Of a stretch of 64,000 nt of DNA, positions 33,622-43,424 are shown one piece after another. A model generated the notes under the pieces. That model was given only the letters and a program-made list of their open reading frames with translations. It had not been told where the DNA came from and did not search any database. This DNA comes from Maridesulfovibrio frigidus DSM 17176. GTDB taxonomy: Bacteria; Desulfobacterota; Desulfovibrionia; Desulfovibrionales; Desulfovibrionaceae. A program made the position numbers and the translations under genes. Every line of letters begins with the position of its first letter. The first letter of the stretch is position 1. The stretch spans positions 682,001 through 746,000 of the forward strand of contig NZ_JONL01000001.1 of assembly GCF_000711735.1 (NCBI RefSeq), written 5' to 3'.

Positions 33622-33655
33622 AATGACAGCCCTTGCCCTCAGTTGAGAATATTAG

Positions 33656-33698
33656 CAGCCCTGTCCTGTCGAACCTATCGATAAGGCAGGGCTGTTTT
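33656..33698 (+). terminator. Terminator of degP
   Basis: CAGCCCTG pairs with CAGGGCTG, followed by four T. Confidence 0.7.
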
Positions 33699-33755
33699 AG
33701 ATTATGCGGCTAACCGTTTTATGGACCAACATTTTAATTAAATAGGAGCCAGAGA

Positions 33756-34403
33756 ATGCCTAACTTATCTGAGCAAATTGCTGATTATGAAGTAGAAAAA
33801 GAAAAAAAAGTTCCAAAAGAAATACTGGACGTGATGAACAAAGCTACTACTGAGTTGAAAAGTTCAGGTATCGAAGAACAAAGTTTGCAGACCGGCCGCA
33901 AGGCGCCAGCATTTAAAATTAAAAACCATCTTGGTGAAGAACGATCCCTTTCTGAACTAATTGAAAGCGGACCTGTAGTGCTTAGCTTTTACAGAGGTGG
34001 TTGGTGCCCTTACTGCAACTTAGAGTTGGCAGCCCTTCAACGTGCTCTTCCAGAAATTGAAGCTGCAGGCGCAAAGCTTGTAGCGATATCTCCGGAAACA
34101 CCGGACAATTCTCTTTCCACTCGCGAAAAGAACGAAATTGCATTTGATGTGCTCTATGACGAAGGCAATAAAGTCGCAGAATCGTATGGGCTAGTTTTCA
34201 CACTCAGCGATGACCTGCGTCCCATATACGATAAATTCGGGATTAATATACCCGAATTTAATGGTGAAGATACGTTCAAACTCCCGGTCCCAGCTACATA
34301 TGTTATCAGCACTCACGGCATAGTCGCTTACCACTTTGTGGATGCCGACTACACTAAACGTCTTGAACCAAGTGATATAATAAAAGCTTTAAAAGAAATT
34401 TAA
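33756..34403 (+). CDS. Peroxiredoxin-like (AhpC/TSA) thiol protein
   Basis: 215 residues, TAGGAG upstream. A helical N-terminus (1-45) precedes a thioredoxin fold with FYRGGWC84-PYC87, a C-x2-C pair in the peroxidatic position, then VAISPETPD and VPATYVIS. This branch is often annotated as peroxiredoxin-like and probably reduces peroxides or acts as a disulfide reductase in the cytoplasm. No signal peptide. Monocistronic between two terminators. Confidence 0.85.
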   Translation: MPNLSEQIADYEVEKEKKVPKEILDVMNKATTELKSSGIEEQSLQTGRKAPAFKIKNHLGEERSLSELIESGPVVLSFYRGGWCPYCNLELAALQRALPEIEAAGAKLVAISPETPDNSLSTREKNEIAFDVLYDEGNKVAESYGLVFTLSDDLRPIYDKFGINIPEFNGEDTFKLPVPATYVISTHGIVAYHFVDADYTKRLEPSDIIKALKEI

Positions 34404-34410
34404 ATAAAAC

Positions 34411-34441
34411 GGGATACGGCTTAATGCTGTATCCCTTTTTT
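34411..34441 (+). terminator. Terminator of the peroxiredoxin gene
   Basis: GGGATAC and GTATCCC form the stem, followed by six T. Confidence 0.8.
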
Positions 34442-34513
34442 ACATTGAATTAGTCCACCTATCATGACATGATCTCCCTAATAATATTTATAATTTTATA
34501 CGGGGAAATTTCC

Positions 34514-35785
34514 ATGAACACTTCTGCACGCACCATCCTTTCAATTTTATGCCTGATTATCATAGCAAGCTCAGTTGCTACCAACAGCTTTGCCGACTCG
34601 GAAAGCGACTTCGACGCGCATGAATCATTTGCCAAAATCCATTTTAATGACAACGAAATGGATTTTGCTTTTGCCCTGATTTTAGGAGCAACAATGAATC
34701 ATGGCTGCGAAATAGGTGAAGCCTTTTACACAGCATCAAACATCAAAGAAGGTAGCGCTGAAAGCTGGCAGAAAGAATGGATCAATATGGCTAAGCGGGT
34801 TGAAAAAAGGGGTAAAGAATCCCTTGCCGCAGGCCATAAGGTCAGTGCGCGTGAACAATTTCAACGCGCTTCATATTATTATCGTGCAGCACTTATATCC
34901 ATGATGCCTGCTGACCCTGCATTCAAAAAAACCGCCGACCAAAGCAGAAATATGTTGAAGGAAGCAGGAATCCTTTTCGATCCTCCTTTAGAATACATTG
35001 AGATTCCTTTTGAAGGTTCAGTACTGCCCGGCTTCTATCGCAAAGCGCCCAATAGTGATAAACCCGCAAAGACACTCATAATGCTCGGAGGAGGCGAAAC
35101 CTTTGCCGAAGACCTCGTTTTTTATATTGCGCCGCAAGCTTTTGACAGAGGCTACAATTTCATAACAGTTGATCTACCGGGTCAGGGATTGCTTCCACTC
35201 GAGGGTAAAGTATTTCGTGCTGATGCGAACGTACCGATCAAAGCGATTGTTGATTACGTTCTTGCAAAACCTGAAACCGATCATGAAAGGGTCGCTGCAT
35301 ACGGAATCAGTGGCGGAGGAGGTTTCGTACCCATAGCGGCTGAGAATGATCCACGCATAAAAGCAATTGCGATGAACAGCGCGGTTGTTGATGCATATCC
35401 TCTTTTCGCATCTATGCCTGTGGCTTCAGCAACTAAAGAGATTGTGGAAGGATGGTCATCATTCAAGCAGAATACCGTGAAAGCAATTGCATGGCGCTGG
35501 GGAGTGGAAATGAATGATATTCCCGGACTTGTCGCTGCAAATAAAGGGTTCTCTTTCAACCCTGAAAAGGTTGATTGTCCGGCACTTATTATAGTCGGCG
35601 AAGGCGAATATGCAAATGAAGAAGTTAAACGCCAGCAAAAACTATGTTTCAAAAAATTGCCGAACAAGCGCAAGAAATTTGTTATGACTCCCAAAAATGA
35701 AGGCGCATCTAATCACTGTATAACTGAAAACCGCAGTGTAATGAGTCAGGTTGTTTTTGATTTCTTTGATGATGTTTTTAAATAG
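34514..35785 (+). CDS. Exported alpha/beta hydrolase
   Basis: 423 residues from ATG 34514 (GGGGA upstream). Signal peptide 1-27 (NSFA/DS). A helical N-terminal cap (30-170) is followed by an alpha/beta hydrolase core: LIMLGGGETFAED, the nucleophile elbow YGIS266-GG, an acid after LIIVGEGE and a C-terminal His in SNHC. The layout resembles the dihydropseudooxynicotine hydrolase/DUF1100 group. Substrate unknown; acts in the periplasm. It lies 51 bases before ispE, so partial read-through is likely. Confidence 0.8.
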   Translation: MNTSARTILSILCLIIIASSVATNSFADSESDFDAHESFAKIHFNDNEMDFAFALILGATMNHGCEIGEAFYTASNIKEGSAESWQKEWINMAKRVEKRGKESLAAGHKVSAREQFQRASYYYRAALISMMPADPAFKKTADQSRNMLKEAGILFDPPLEYIEIPFEGSVLPGFYRKAPNSDKPAKTLIMLGGGETFAEDLVFYIAPQAFDRGYNFITVDLPGQGLLPLEGKVFRADANVPIKAIVDYVLAKPETDHERVAAYGISGGGGFVPIAAENDPRIKAIAMNSAVVDAYPLFASMPVASATKEIVEGWSSFKQNTVKAIAWRWGVEMNDIPGLVAANKGFSFNPEKVDCPALIIVGEGEYANEEVKRQQKLCFKKLPNKRKKFVMTPKNEGASNHCITENRSVMSQVVFDFFDDVFK

Positions 35786-35824
35786 ACGGGTAATTGCATC
35801 TTTATTCCTTAATGCCTTTGAGGT

Positions 35825-36712
35825 ATGAAGCAGTCCATGAACAAAACAGCAACAATTCTTACAGCACCGGCGAAGGTGAATCTTTACCTGAAAATTGTCG
35901 GCAAAAGAGCTGATGGTTATCACGAACTGGACACCCTGTTTCATCCTTTTCCTGCGCTTGCGGACACGCTTGCAATCACCGAAAAAGATGAAGGATGCAG
36001 TATTCATTGTGCTGACTTCGACCTTCCGGCTGAAGACAACCTTATATATAAAGCGTGGGATAAATATGCTGAAGCTACGGGATTCAGACCCGGACTTCAT
36101 ATTGAGCTTACCAAAAAAACACCCACCGGAGCAGGCCTCGGTGGCGGAAGTTCAGACGCGGCAACAATGCTACGCTACCTGAATAATCACCCCAAAAGCC
36201 CTGGTATGGAACATGCTCAAATTAATGCACTTGCGGCTAAACTTGGCGCCGATGTTCCCTTCTTCCTGCTTGATGGCCCTGCATGGGCAAAAGGAATCGG
36301 CGAAGAGCTGACTCCTTGCGAGGTTGACCTTGTGGGACTTACTGCGCTACTAGTCTGCCCCGATGTTCATGTGAATACCGCGTGGGCTTATAAAGCATGG
36401 AGCAATGTAGATCCTATCAAGAATCCACAAAAAAAAGATTCATTTTACTTGACAACTTCACCTTGCGGTAATAACAAAGCGGCCTCCAAAACGAGGGCAA
36501 CTTTGTTCAATGACTTTGAGCGCGTTGTCCTCCCTGAGTTTTCTGTTATAAGGGAAACTAAGGAATTTCTGTTGAAGAGTGGAGCCTGCGGAGCGGTTAT
36601 GAGCGGAAGTGGTGCAAGCGTTATATCTTTTTTTAAAGATAAAGCCTTAGCGGAAAAAACAGCTTCTGAATTAAACGCTAAGAATGTTGACTCTGTAATT
36701 CATATCTTTTAG
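35825..36712 (+). CDS. ispE: 4-diphosphocytidyl-2-C-methyl-D-erythritol kinase IspE
   Basis: 295 residues. GHMP-kinase features: PAKVNLYLKIVGKRADGYHELDTLF, ATP loop PTGAGLGGGSSDAA, and the C-terminal GAVMSGSGAS. Phosphorylates CDP-ME in the non-mevalonate isoprenoid pathway. Two ATG codons are possible (35825 or 35837); the GAGG motif is too near the first and rather far from the second, so the start is uncertain. First of the ispE, tRNA-Gln, prs, rplY, pth series. Confidence 0.93.
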   Translation: MKQSMNKTATILTAPAKVNLYLKIVGKRADGYHELDTLFHPFPALADTLAITEKDEGCSIHCADFDLPAEDNLIYKAWDKYAEATGFRPGLHIELTKKTPTGAGLGGGSSDAATMLRYLNNHPKSPGMEHAQINALAAKLGADVPFFLLDGPAWAKGIGEELTPCEVDLVGLTALLVCPDVHVNTAWAYKAWSNVDPIKNPQKKDSFYLTTSPCGNNKAASKTRATLFNDFERVVLPEFSVIRETKEFLLKSGACGAVMSGSGASVISFFKDKALAEKTASELNAKNVDSVIHIF

Positions 36713-36744
36713 TCAGTACTAGTCTAGATTTCTACATACAGTGC

Positions 36745-36819
36745 TGGGGTGTCGCCAAGCGGTAAGGCAACGGGTTTTGATCCCGTCATTCGCAGGTTCA
36801 AATCCTGCCATCCCAGCCA
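36745..36819 (+). tRNA. tRNA-Gln(TTG)
   Basis: 75 bases starting TGGGGTG and ending CCCAGCCA with CCA encoded. Anticodon stem ACGGG/CCCGT surrounds loop TTTTGAT, anticodon TTG. T-arm GCAGG/CCTGC with TTCAAAT. It matches the pattern of E. coli tRNA-Gln closely. It lies between ispE and prs and is probably processed from a joint transcript. Confidence 0.95.
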
Positions 36820-36846
36820 AATTTTTTCCCTTCCCAAGAGGTCAAG

Positions 36847-37797
36847 ATGGAGACCCTAATGAACGGTGAACTCAAGATTATCAGCGGCTCGTCTAATGTA
36901 CCTTTAGCAGAAGCAATCTGTGACCACCTCGGTAGTCGCCTAACACCTTGCCTTCGCGAAAAATTCAGCGACGGAGAAATCCGCCTCGAAATCCAAGACA
37001 ACGTTCGTGGCTGTGACGTATTCGTAGTCCAGTCCACTTGCGACCCTGTCAACTTTCATTTTATGGAATTATGCCTCATGCTGGACGCTCTCAAACGCGC
37101 AAGCGCACGCAGAGTAACAGCGGTTGTTCCTTATTACGGATACGCAAGACAGGACAGAAAAGTATCTCCGCGCGCGCCAATCAGCGCAAAACTAATGGCA
37201 GACTTTTTGACTGTAGCGGGCATGCACCGCATGGTCACAATTGATTTGCACGCAGGACAGATTCAGGGATTCTTCAATCTACCTGTTGACAATATTTATG
37301 CAGCTCCAGTTCTTCTCGATGAACTACGCCACCGTAAAGAAGACATGGTTATGGTTTCCCCTGACGCAGGCGGAACTGAACGTGCCAGAGCTTACGGAAA
37401 ACGCCTGAACGCAGGATTAGCTATCGTTGATAAACGTCGCGATGCACCAAATCAGGCACAGGCAATGAACGTAATCGGAGAAGTTTCAGGAAAAACATGT
37501 GTAGTCATAGATGATATGATCGACACAGCCGGAACCATATGTCAGGCAGCTAAAGTACTTATGGATCATGGCGCAAAGGAAGTAATTGCCTGCGCTACTC
37601 ATCCAGTTCTTTCCGGCCCGGCAATTGACAGACTCTGTGCAGCACCTTTTTCCGAGGTGATTGTAACAAACACATTGCCTGTCCCAGACGATAAGTTGAA
37701 ATGCGGTAAAATCAAGGTCATGTCTGTAGCCGGACTCCTTGCTAAATGCATTCATAACGTTCACACCGAATCTTCGGTTAGCGTACTCTTCGTTTAA
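36847..37797 (+). CDS. prs: Ribose-phosphate pyrophosphokinase
   Basis: 316 residues, AGAGGT upstream. Motifs: FSDGEIRLEI, VVPYYGYARQDRK (ATP site), DLHAGQIQGFF, and the PRPP loop VVIDDMIDTAGT. Makes PRPP from ribose 5-phosphate and ATP for nucleotides, His and Trp. Normal length for class I enzymes. It starts 27 bases after tRNA-Gln. Confidence 0.96.
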   Translation: METLMNGELKIISGSSNVPLAEAICDHLGSRLTPCLREKFSDGEIRLEIQDNVRGCDVFVVQSTCDPVNFHFMELCLMLDALKRASARRVTAVVPYYGYARQDRKVSPRAPISAKLMADFLTVAGMHRMVTIDLHAGQIQGFFNLPVDNIYAAPVLLDELRHRKEDMVMVSPDAGGTERARAYGKRLNAGLAIVDKRRDAPNQAQAMNVIGEVSGKTCVVIDDMIDTAGTICQAAKVLMDHGAKEVIACATHPVLSGPAIDRLCAAPFSEVIVTNTLPVPDDKLKCGKIKVMSVAGLLAKCIHNVHTESSVSVLFV

Positions 37798-37863
37798 AAA
37801 GCCTATTCCCACCCTCTGCCGGTCTATTTTTGAGCGGCAGCTGGTTAACCAAAAGGAGATATA

Positions 37864-38463
37864 ATGTCAGAAAAAGTAACTTTCGTAGCTGAAAAGCGCG
37901 AGAAAACTGGTAAATGTCAGAACCGTCGTCTACGTGTCGCTGGTAAAATTCCTGCAGTATTTTACTCTCAGGAAGGCGAAAACGTAATCCTTTCCGTAAA
38001 CGAAATCGAATTCACTAAGATGTACCGCAAAATCGGTACAACTCAGCTTTTCAATCTTGAGTTCGAAGGAAAAACACACGACACATTGATCTGGAAAGCG
38101 CAGATGGATCCAGTTCGTCCTCGCATCAACCACATCGATTTCCTCGGAGTAGCTCCTAAGAAGCCTCTGAAGATCAAAGTTCCTGTTGTTCTCGAAGGAA
38201 CAGCACCTGGTATTAAACTAGGTGGACAGATGACAATTTACCGCGAAACACTTGAAGTGTTTTGTTCAGCAGAAACAATTCCAGCTAAAATCATTGTCAA
38301 CATTGATGGCATGAATGTTCAGGACACTGTTTTTGTTAATGATGTTAAACTAGCTGATGGTGCTAGAATTAACTCCGACAGCAACTTTGCTCTAGTTCGT
38401 TGTGTAGCTGGTAGAACAGTTTCCGATGATGATGGCGAAGAAACAGCAGAAGAAACCGAATAG
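37864..38463 (+). CDS. rplY: 50S ribosomal protein L25, CTC type
   Basis: 199 residues, strong AAGGAG. Residues 1-95 are the 5S-rRNA-binding L25 domain (EKTGKCQNRRLRVAGKIPAVFY), followed by the TL5/CTC C-terminal beta domain (about 96-185) and an acidic end (DDDGEETAEETE). Between prs and rplY a CTGCCG/CGGCAG hairpin lies in the leader without a T-run, so the genes are probably one transcript. Confidence 0.95.
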   Translation: MSEKVTFVAEKREKTGKCQNRRLRVAGKIPAVFYSQEGENVILSVNEIEFTKMYRKIGTTQLFNLEFEGKTHDTLIWKAQMDPVRPRINHIDFLGVAPKKPLKIKVPVVLEGTAPGIKLGGQMTIYRETLEVFCSAETIPAKIIVNIDGMNVQDTVFVNDVKLADGARINSDSNFALVRCVAGRTVSDDDGEETAEETE

Positions 38464-38486
38464 TTTCCCTGCATATATGAATTTAG

Positions 38487-38518
38487 AGGCCTCGGAATTC
38501 CGGGGCCTTTTCTATTTT
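38487..38518 (+). terminator. Terminator after rplY
   Basis: AGGCCTCGG pairs with CCGGGGCCT (one wobble pair), followed by a T-rich run. Confidence 0.7.
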
Positions 38519-38566
38519 TAAAGCCCCCACTATTTTCCAGTTTCATTTTTCAAAGGATAATGCCAC

Positions 38567-39172
38567 ATGGAATACAAAGCGCTTATCGTAGGACTCGGAA
38601 ACCCCGGCCCGGAATACGCCACAACTCGCCACAACATCGGCTTTATCCTAGCTGACGCGCTCGTGGAGCTGGCCAAATCCCGAAAAAGTATGCGCTTCAA
38701 AGAGCTGAGTGCTTCAAGTAACTACGAACTTTTCAGTATGTCACTTGCAGGTAATAATATTCTTGTTACCAAGCCGCTTACTTACATGAACCTAAGTGGA
38801 AACGCGGTCGGTTCCATTTGCGGCAAAAATTCCATTTCTGTTAAAGACGTTATCGTTGTTCACGATGAGCTTGACCTTCCGCAAGGAAGAATGAAGTTCA
38901 AACGAGGCGGCGGTAATAATGGCCATAGAGGGTTACTATCTATTCAGGAAGTCATGAAATCCCCGGACTTTTTAAGAATTAGAATAGGGATCGGGCGACC
39001 AGAATTTTCATCACAAGTTAAGGATTACGTTCTTGAAGAATTCAGCGCGAAAGAACTGAATGTATCTAATCAAATGGTTCACGCGGTAATCAAAGGACTA
39101 GACTTATATTTCAGGCGAGGACAAGGTCCTGCTACGCAATTCATGCATACCTTCGAGCCGGATGAAAGTTAA
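38567..39172 (+). CDS. pth: Peptidyl-tRNA hydrolase
   Basis: 201 residues with AAAGGA upstream. Motifs: VGLGNPGPEYATTRHNIGF (catalytic His 20 and nearby Asn), KPLTYMNLSG, VHDELDLPQG with its catalytic Asp, and GGGNNGHRGL. Recycles peptidyl-tRNAs released from stalled ribosomes. Standard length. Confidence 0.96.
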   Translation: MEYKALIVGLGNPGPEYATTRHNIGFILADALVELAKSRKSMRFKELSASSNYELFSMSLAGNNILVTKPLTYMNLSGNAVGSICGKNSISVKDVIVVHDELDLPQGRMKFKRGGGNNGHRGLLSIQEVMKSPDFLRIRIGIGRPEFSSQVKDYVLEEFSAKELNVSNQMVHAVIKGLDLYFRRGQGPATQFMHTFEPDES

Positions 39173-39404
39173 ATCTGGCAATAGACTATTTCACTCATTT
39201 CAGTTATAGTATGCATTCGAAATCATTCCCCAGATCAACAGACCTCAAATCGGGGATTCTAAAGAAATGTGAAGAAGGAAGACGCTAAACTTAGCATACA
39301 TCACTGCTAAGACGATTAAACGTGCCAAATTAGTCTAAAATTTCTATTATAAACGACCTGAAAACATTTCTAACCATTTCTTTTCTAAGTCCAAGGAGCC
39401 ATGC

Positions 39405-40007
39405 GTGTTTGAGATAAGCCAACTTGTTGTCTACCCTTCACAGGGAGTAGGCGAAGTAGAACGTATTGAAAGCCAGGAAATCAGTGGATCAACTGCCGAG
39501 TTCTACATTGTGCGCATTCTAAGCAACAATGTTACTCTTATGGTCCCGGTATCAAATGCCCATAATGTGGGGCTAAGACCTGTCTGCAGTAACAAAGAAG
39601 CTCTCGGAATATACGAGTGCCTCAAAGATAGATCAGATTTCACAGGCTACACAGGACAAAACTGGAACAGACGCTACAGAGAATATTCTGAAAAGCTCAA
39701 AAGCGGCGACCTACAAGACGTTGCTTATGTTCTCAAAGAACTATTTTTGATTGGGCGTGATAAAGAACTTTCATTCGGTGAACGTAGACTTTTGGAACAG
39801 GCCATGGGACTTGTCTCAATGGAAATGTCTTTTGCCCTTGAAATTGAACAAGACGAAGCAAAAGAAGAGATCAACGCTCTTTTTAGTGATGTATTAGACA
39901 AGCCAGCTGAAGAAAAGAAAGCAAAAGAAGAGAAAGCAAGAGAAGAGAAGAAAGCGAAAGAAGAGAAGAAAGCAAGAGAAGAGAAAGCAAAAGAACAAAA
40001 GAAATAA
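39405..40007 (+). CDS. carD: CarD-family transcription regulator with Lys/Glu repeat tail
   Basis: 200 residues, GTG start after AAGGAG; an ATG four bases earlier is out of frame and stops at once. The N-terminal RNA-polymerase-interaction domain (QLVVYPSQGVGEVERIE, 1-65) and the helical DNA-binding domain (about 70-160: NWNRRYREYSEKLKSGD, ELSFGERRLLEQA) match CarD/CdnL. The last 35 residues are near-identical KAKEEK/KAREEK units encoded by A/G-rich tandem DNA, which is absent in standard CarD. CarD binds the RNAP beta subunit and stabilises open complexes at rRNA and other promoters. Confidence 0.9.
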   Translation: MFEISQLVVYPSQGVGEVERIESQEISGSTAEFYIVRILSNNVTLMVPVSNAHNVGLRPVCSNKEALGIYECLKDRSDFTGYTGQNWNRRYREYSEKLKSGDLQDVAYVLKELFLIGRDKELSFGERRLLEQAMGLVSMEMSFALEIEQDEAKEEINALFSDVLDKPAEEKKAKEEKAREEKKAKEEKKAREEKAKEQKK

Positions 40008-40353
40008 TCTCAAAAAAAAGTCTAAACAACTTGTCATCTTTGATTCTTTCAGTTAATGCCCTATGAGGTTGCAGTCCACAAGTATGATGTCTAACACCAT
40101 ACTCGCTTTCATAAGCAAATCTTCATAGATATACTGCAAAATGGGCCGTGCTAAATTCACTATTAATATAATTGTAATACGAGCACATAAAACGCCCTTC
40201 TCGTTAGGAAATCCAATACATCCTGTTCTTCAATCATCGAAAATGCCTTTTAACGAGTGCGTAATACATTTAAAGTGTAACGCACCCGCTAGATATAATA
40301 TTAAGTAAGCTTTTATTTATTCTTAAACTTCTAACTCTCGGTTAACACAAGAT
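40008..40353. other. Long leader/intergenic region upstream of rho
   Basis: No gene. It carries the rho promoter and a long 5' leader, plus the palindrome at 40257-40285. In other bacteria the rho leader is used for autoregulation by Rho-dependent termination; I see no diagnostic element here. Confidence 0.45.
40257..40285 (+). promoter_or_regulatory. Near-perfect palindrome upstream of rho
   Basis: GTGCGT and ACGCAC bracket TACATTT/AAAGTGTA, making an almost continuous 29-base palindrome about 70 bases before rho. It may be an operator for a dimeric regulator or an mRNA hairpin. Confidence 0.4.
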
Positions 40354-41634
40354 ATGGGCCAAGAACAAAATACAAACAATCTGAATCTGAATCTGACTGA
40401 TTTGAAACTAAAGAGCATGGCAGATCTTATGGATCTTGCTACTAAGTTCAAAGTTGAAAACCCCAGCGGAATGCGTAAACAGGAACTGATTTTTGGACTA
40501 CTGCAAGGTTGTGCAGCCCAAAACGGACAAATTTACGGAGAAGGCGTACTTGAAGTACTGCCCGATGGATTCGGATTCCTTCGCTCCCCCACCTATAGCT
40601 ACATGCCCGGGCCCGACGATATCTACGTATCTCCATCACAGATTCGTAGATTTGGCCTTAGAAAGGGTGACATTATTTCCGGACAGATTCGCCCCCCTAA
40701 AGAGGGTGAAAGATATTTTGCACTGCTCCGGGTTAATGAAATCGGTTTAGAAGCTCCTGAACACTCCCGAAATCTTGTTCTCTTCGACAACCTCACACCT
40801 ATCTACCCAGACGTCCGTTTCAAAATGGAAAACGGTCCAAAGAATTTCACATCAAGAGTTATCGATATCCTTGCTCCAATCGGACTTGGACAGCGCGCAC
40901 TGCTCGTTGCTCCTCCCCGTACCGGTAAGACAATGATGCTTCAGAATATCGCTAACTCCATTAACGCTAACCATCCTGATGTCGACCTCATCGTTCTTCT
41001 TATTGACGAACGCCCTGAAGAAGTCACAGACATGGCTAGAACTGTTAATGCAGAAGTCGTAAGTTCGACTTTTGATGAACCTCCACAGCGCCATGTTCAG
41101 GTGACTGAAATGGTTCTTGAAAAAGCTAAACGTCTTGTTGAGCGTAAAAGAGATGTTGTCATCCTTCTTGACTCAATCACTCGTTTAGGACGTGCATACA
41201 ACGCAGTAACACCTTCTTCCGGTAGAGTTCTCTCCGGTGGTCTTGATGCAAACGCTATGCAGCGCCCGAAAAGATTTTTCGGAGCAGCACGTAACATCGA
41301 GGAAGGCGGAAGTCTTACAATTATTGCAACAGCACTAATTGATACAGGTTCCAGAATGGACGAAGTTATCTTTGAAGAATTCAAAGGTACAGGTAATATG
41401 GATCTCTACCTTGATCGCAAACTTTCTGAGAAGAGAGTATTCCCATCCATTGACATCAACCGTTCCGGTACACGTAAAGAAGAGCTTCTACTTTCACAGG
41501 AAGTTCTTAATAAAGTCTGGATTCTTAGAAAGCTTCTTGCCCCGATGAACACCATAGATTCTATGGAATTCCTTCTCGGTAAGATGAAAGGAACCAAAAA
41601 GAACGAAGACTTCTTTGAGATGATGGGTAAATAA
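40354..41634 (+). CDS. rho: Transcription termination factor Rho
   Basis: 426 residues. An N-terminal helical part and cold-shock-like RNA-binding domain ([18 protein letters not shown], about 55-125) precede the RecA-type ATPase: Walker A APPRTGKT, Walker [15 protein letters not shown]-loop and R-loop region VLSGGLD, ending [15 protein letters not shown] ring-shaped RNA helicase that ends transcription. No strong Shine-Dalgarno precedes the ATG. Confidence 0.97.
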   Translation: MGQEQNTNNLNLNLTDLKLKSMADLMDLATKFKVENPSGMRKQELIFGLLQGCAAQNGQIYGEGVLEVLPDGFGFLRSPTYSYMPGPDDIYVSPSQIRRFGLRKGDIISGQIRPPKEGERYFALLRVNEIGLEAPEHSRNLVLFDNLTPIYPDVRFKMENGPKNFTSRVIDILAPIGLGQRALLVAPPRTGKTMMLQNIANSINANHPDVDLIVLLIDERPEEVTDMARTVNAEVVSSTFDEPPQRHVQVTEMVLEKAKRLVERKRDVVILLDSITRLGRAYNAVTPSSGRVLSGGLDANAMQRPKRFFGAARNIEEGGSLTIIATALIDTGSRMDEVIFEEFKGTGNMDLYLDRKLSEKRVFPSIDINRSGTRKEELLLSQEVLNKVWILRKLLAPMNTIDSMEFLLGKMKGTKKNEDFFEMMGK

Positions 41635-41670
41635 TCCTTCCCCTCCTACTTACAAAGATTAGCGGGAAAA

Positions 41671-41704
41671 AGCCTTACGAGATTTATCTCGTAAGGCTTT
41701 TTTA
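41671..41704 (+). terminator. Terminator of rho
   Basis: AGCCTTACGAGA and TCTCGTAAGGCT form a perfect 12-bp stem with a four-base loop, followed by T7. Confidence 0.9.
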
Positions 41705-41804
41705 TTTTTATGAAATCTTTACAATAACGAAGCCAGTACATACAGTTATATGAGAGATAAGAATCTTAATAGTTCATAACTACAAAACTAATTTAAATAA
41801 TATT

Positions 41805-43241
41805 TTGATAAATAAAAACCACACTCTACGCATAGTTTTTGCAATCCTGACATTTTTGTTTTCCATAACATGGCTGACACCTCAGGCTACTGCTTCTTCC
41901 ATACTTGGAGATTTCACAGTAACAGATGAAATTAAACTTGGTGGTGAATTCAATAAAATGATCCACGAAAGGATGCCTGTCGTCCTTGATCCCCAGATTG
42001 ATGGCTATATTGAGCATCTTGTAAAACGCATTGCTAAGACCATGCCTCCGCAACCTTTCCCAATAACGTCCGCAGTTATTGATAATAATTCTATGAATGC
42101 TTTCGCCGTTCCTGGCGGATATATTTACGTATTTACTGGACTTATTCTAAACCTTAAGCACGAAGATGAACTTGCAGCAGTTATAGGACATGAGCTTGCA
42201 CATGTATCTTTAAGACATGTAGCGCGCCGCATGGAAAAGATGAAGTTGGTCAACATTGCCAGCATGATGGGAACATTAGCAGGCATGATGCTTGGTATGA
42301 CTGGCGACTCTAATGCTGCTGCTGTAGGGCAAGCGATGTCAATGGGTTCCATGGCTGGAGCACAAAGTGCTTACCTCAGCTATACCCAGCAAAATGAAAG
42401 AGAAGCTGATCATCTTGGAATGAACTATCTGGTAGACGCGGGCTTCAACCCAACAGGAATGGTTGAGAGTTTCAAAACCATGAAACGCCGTCAATGGTAC
42501 GTCAGTAACAACAATATCCCTAGCTACCTGTCGACTCACCCAGGCCTTGATGATCGTATTGATTACCTCAAAGAAAGATTTGCCCGGATGCCTGCTAACT
42601 ATTTCAAAAGACGTGCAGACGACTCAATTTTTCTAAAAATCCAAACCCTGATACGAGCGCGTAGAACCGATCCGAAAGTTGCGCTTGCCCACTATAACAA
42701 CATTCCAGAAGCTGATCGTACCTGCCTCGATGAGCTGGGACTTGGAATAATTCTTTCGCGAATGGAGCAAAGCCACGACGCTGAAGCTGCCTTTAAAAAA
42801 GCCTTAAAAGAATGCCCCAGCGACCCGCTTATTCTTCGTGAAGCAGGACGTTTTTATTTTTCTATAGGCAAAATGGACAAAGCTTCGCCTCTTTTGCGGG
42901 AAGCTTTCATACGGACTCCACAAGATGCTATGGCCCTCTTTTTCATTGCTCGAATACAAGCTGAAAGAAAAGACTATGTTCAGGCTATCCCCACAATGAG
43001 GAGGGTCGCTGAAATGGTCCCGCACGATCAGGAAATTCATTATCACCTAGGGCGTATGCTAGGTGAATCTGGAGATTACTTTGGTGCGCACGAACAACTT
43101 GCCTACGCCGCATTATATAAACATGACTTCAAGCAAGCGATGTTCCACCAAAAAAAAGCTGAAGGACTAGCTAAAACAAGAAGCCAAAAGAAACAGTTAA
43201 GCAAATTGCAAAAGTTGTTGATTCCACCGGAAGAGGAGTAA
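41805..43241 (+). CDS. Exported M48 metalloprotease with TPR repeats (BepA-like)
   Basis: 478 residues; signal peptide about 1-30. Zinc motif H129-ELAH133 and the downstream third ligand in EREADHLG identify M48. Residues about 300-470 are TPR repeats (LILREAGRFYFSIGKMDKAS and similar), as in E. coli BepA/YfgC, which checks LPS-transport and outer-membrane barrel assembly. The only start in range is TTG at 41805 without a Shine-Dalgarno, so the exact N-terminus is uncertain. Own transcript between the rho terminator and ribF. Confidence 0.9.
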   Translation: MINKNHTLRIVFAILTFLFSITWLTPQATASSILGDFTVTDEIKLGGEFNKMIHERMPVVLDPQIDGYIEHLVKRIAKTMPPQPFPITSAVIDNNSMNAFAVPGGYIYVFTGLILNLKHEDELAAVIGHELAHVSLRHVARRMEKMKLVNIASMMGTLAGMMLGMTGDSNAAAVGQAMSMGSMAGAQSAYLSYTQQNEREADHLGMNYLVDAGFNPTGMVESFKTMKRRQWYVSNNNIPSYLSTHPGLDDRIDYLKERFARMPANYFKRRADDSIFLKIQTLIRARRTDPKVALAHYNNIPEADRTCLDELGLGIILSRMEQSHDAEAAFKKALKECPSDPLILREAGRFYFSIGKMDKASPLLREAFIRTPQDAMALFFIARIQAERKDYVQAIPTMRRVAEMVPHDQEIHYHLGRMLGESGDYFGAHEQLAYAALYKHDFKQAMFHQKKAEGLAKTRSQKKQLSKLQKLLIPPEEE

Positions 43242-43424
43242 TAAAGGCTTTATTTCACTTTTATACTTTTTTTTAATGCTGATGAGTGCCATAGGTTTCA
43301 TTTTAGAGCGTAGTCACGTACCTATAACTGATAATATTCTTCTCTGAAGACGCTTACTTGAAGTATACGTTTTTTTGATGTAGTTATCCCCTTTCTAAAA
43401 TCTATCTCCATAAGTGAAGCGAAA

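Noticed and set aside
39917-40003. CRISPR-like or VNTR element at the end of carD
   Set aside because: The short A/G-rich units are in frame within the gene and explain themselves as a Lys/Glu coding repeat.
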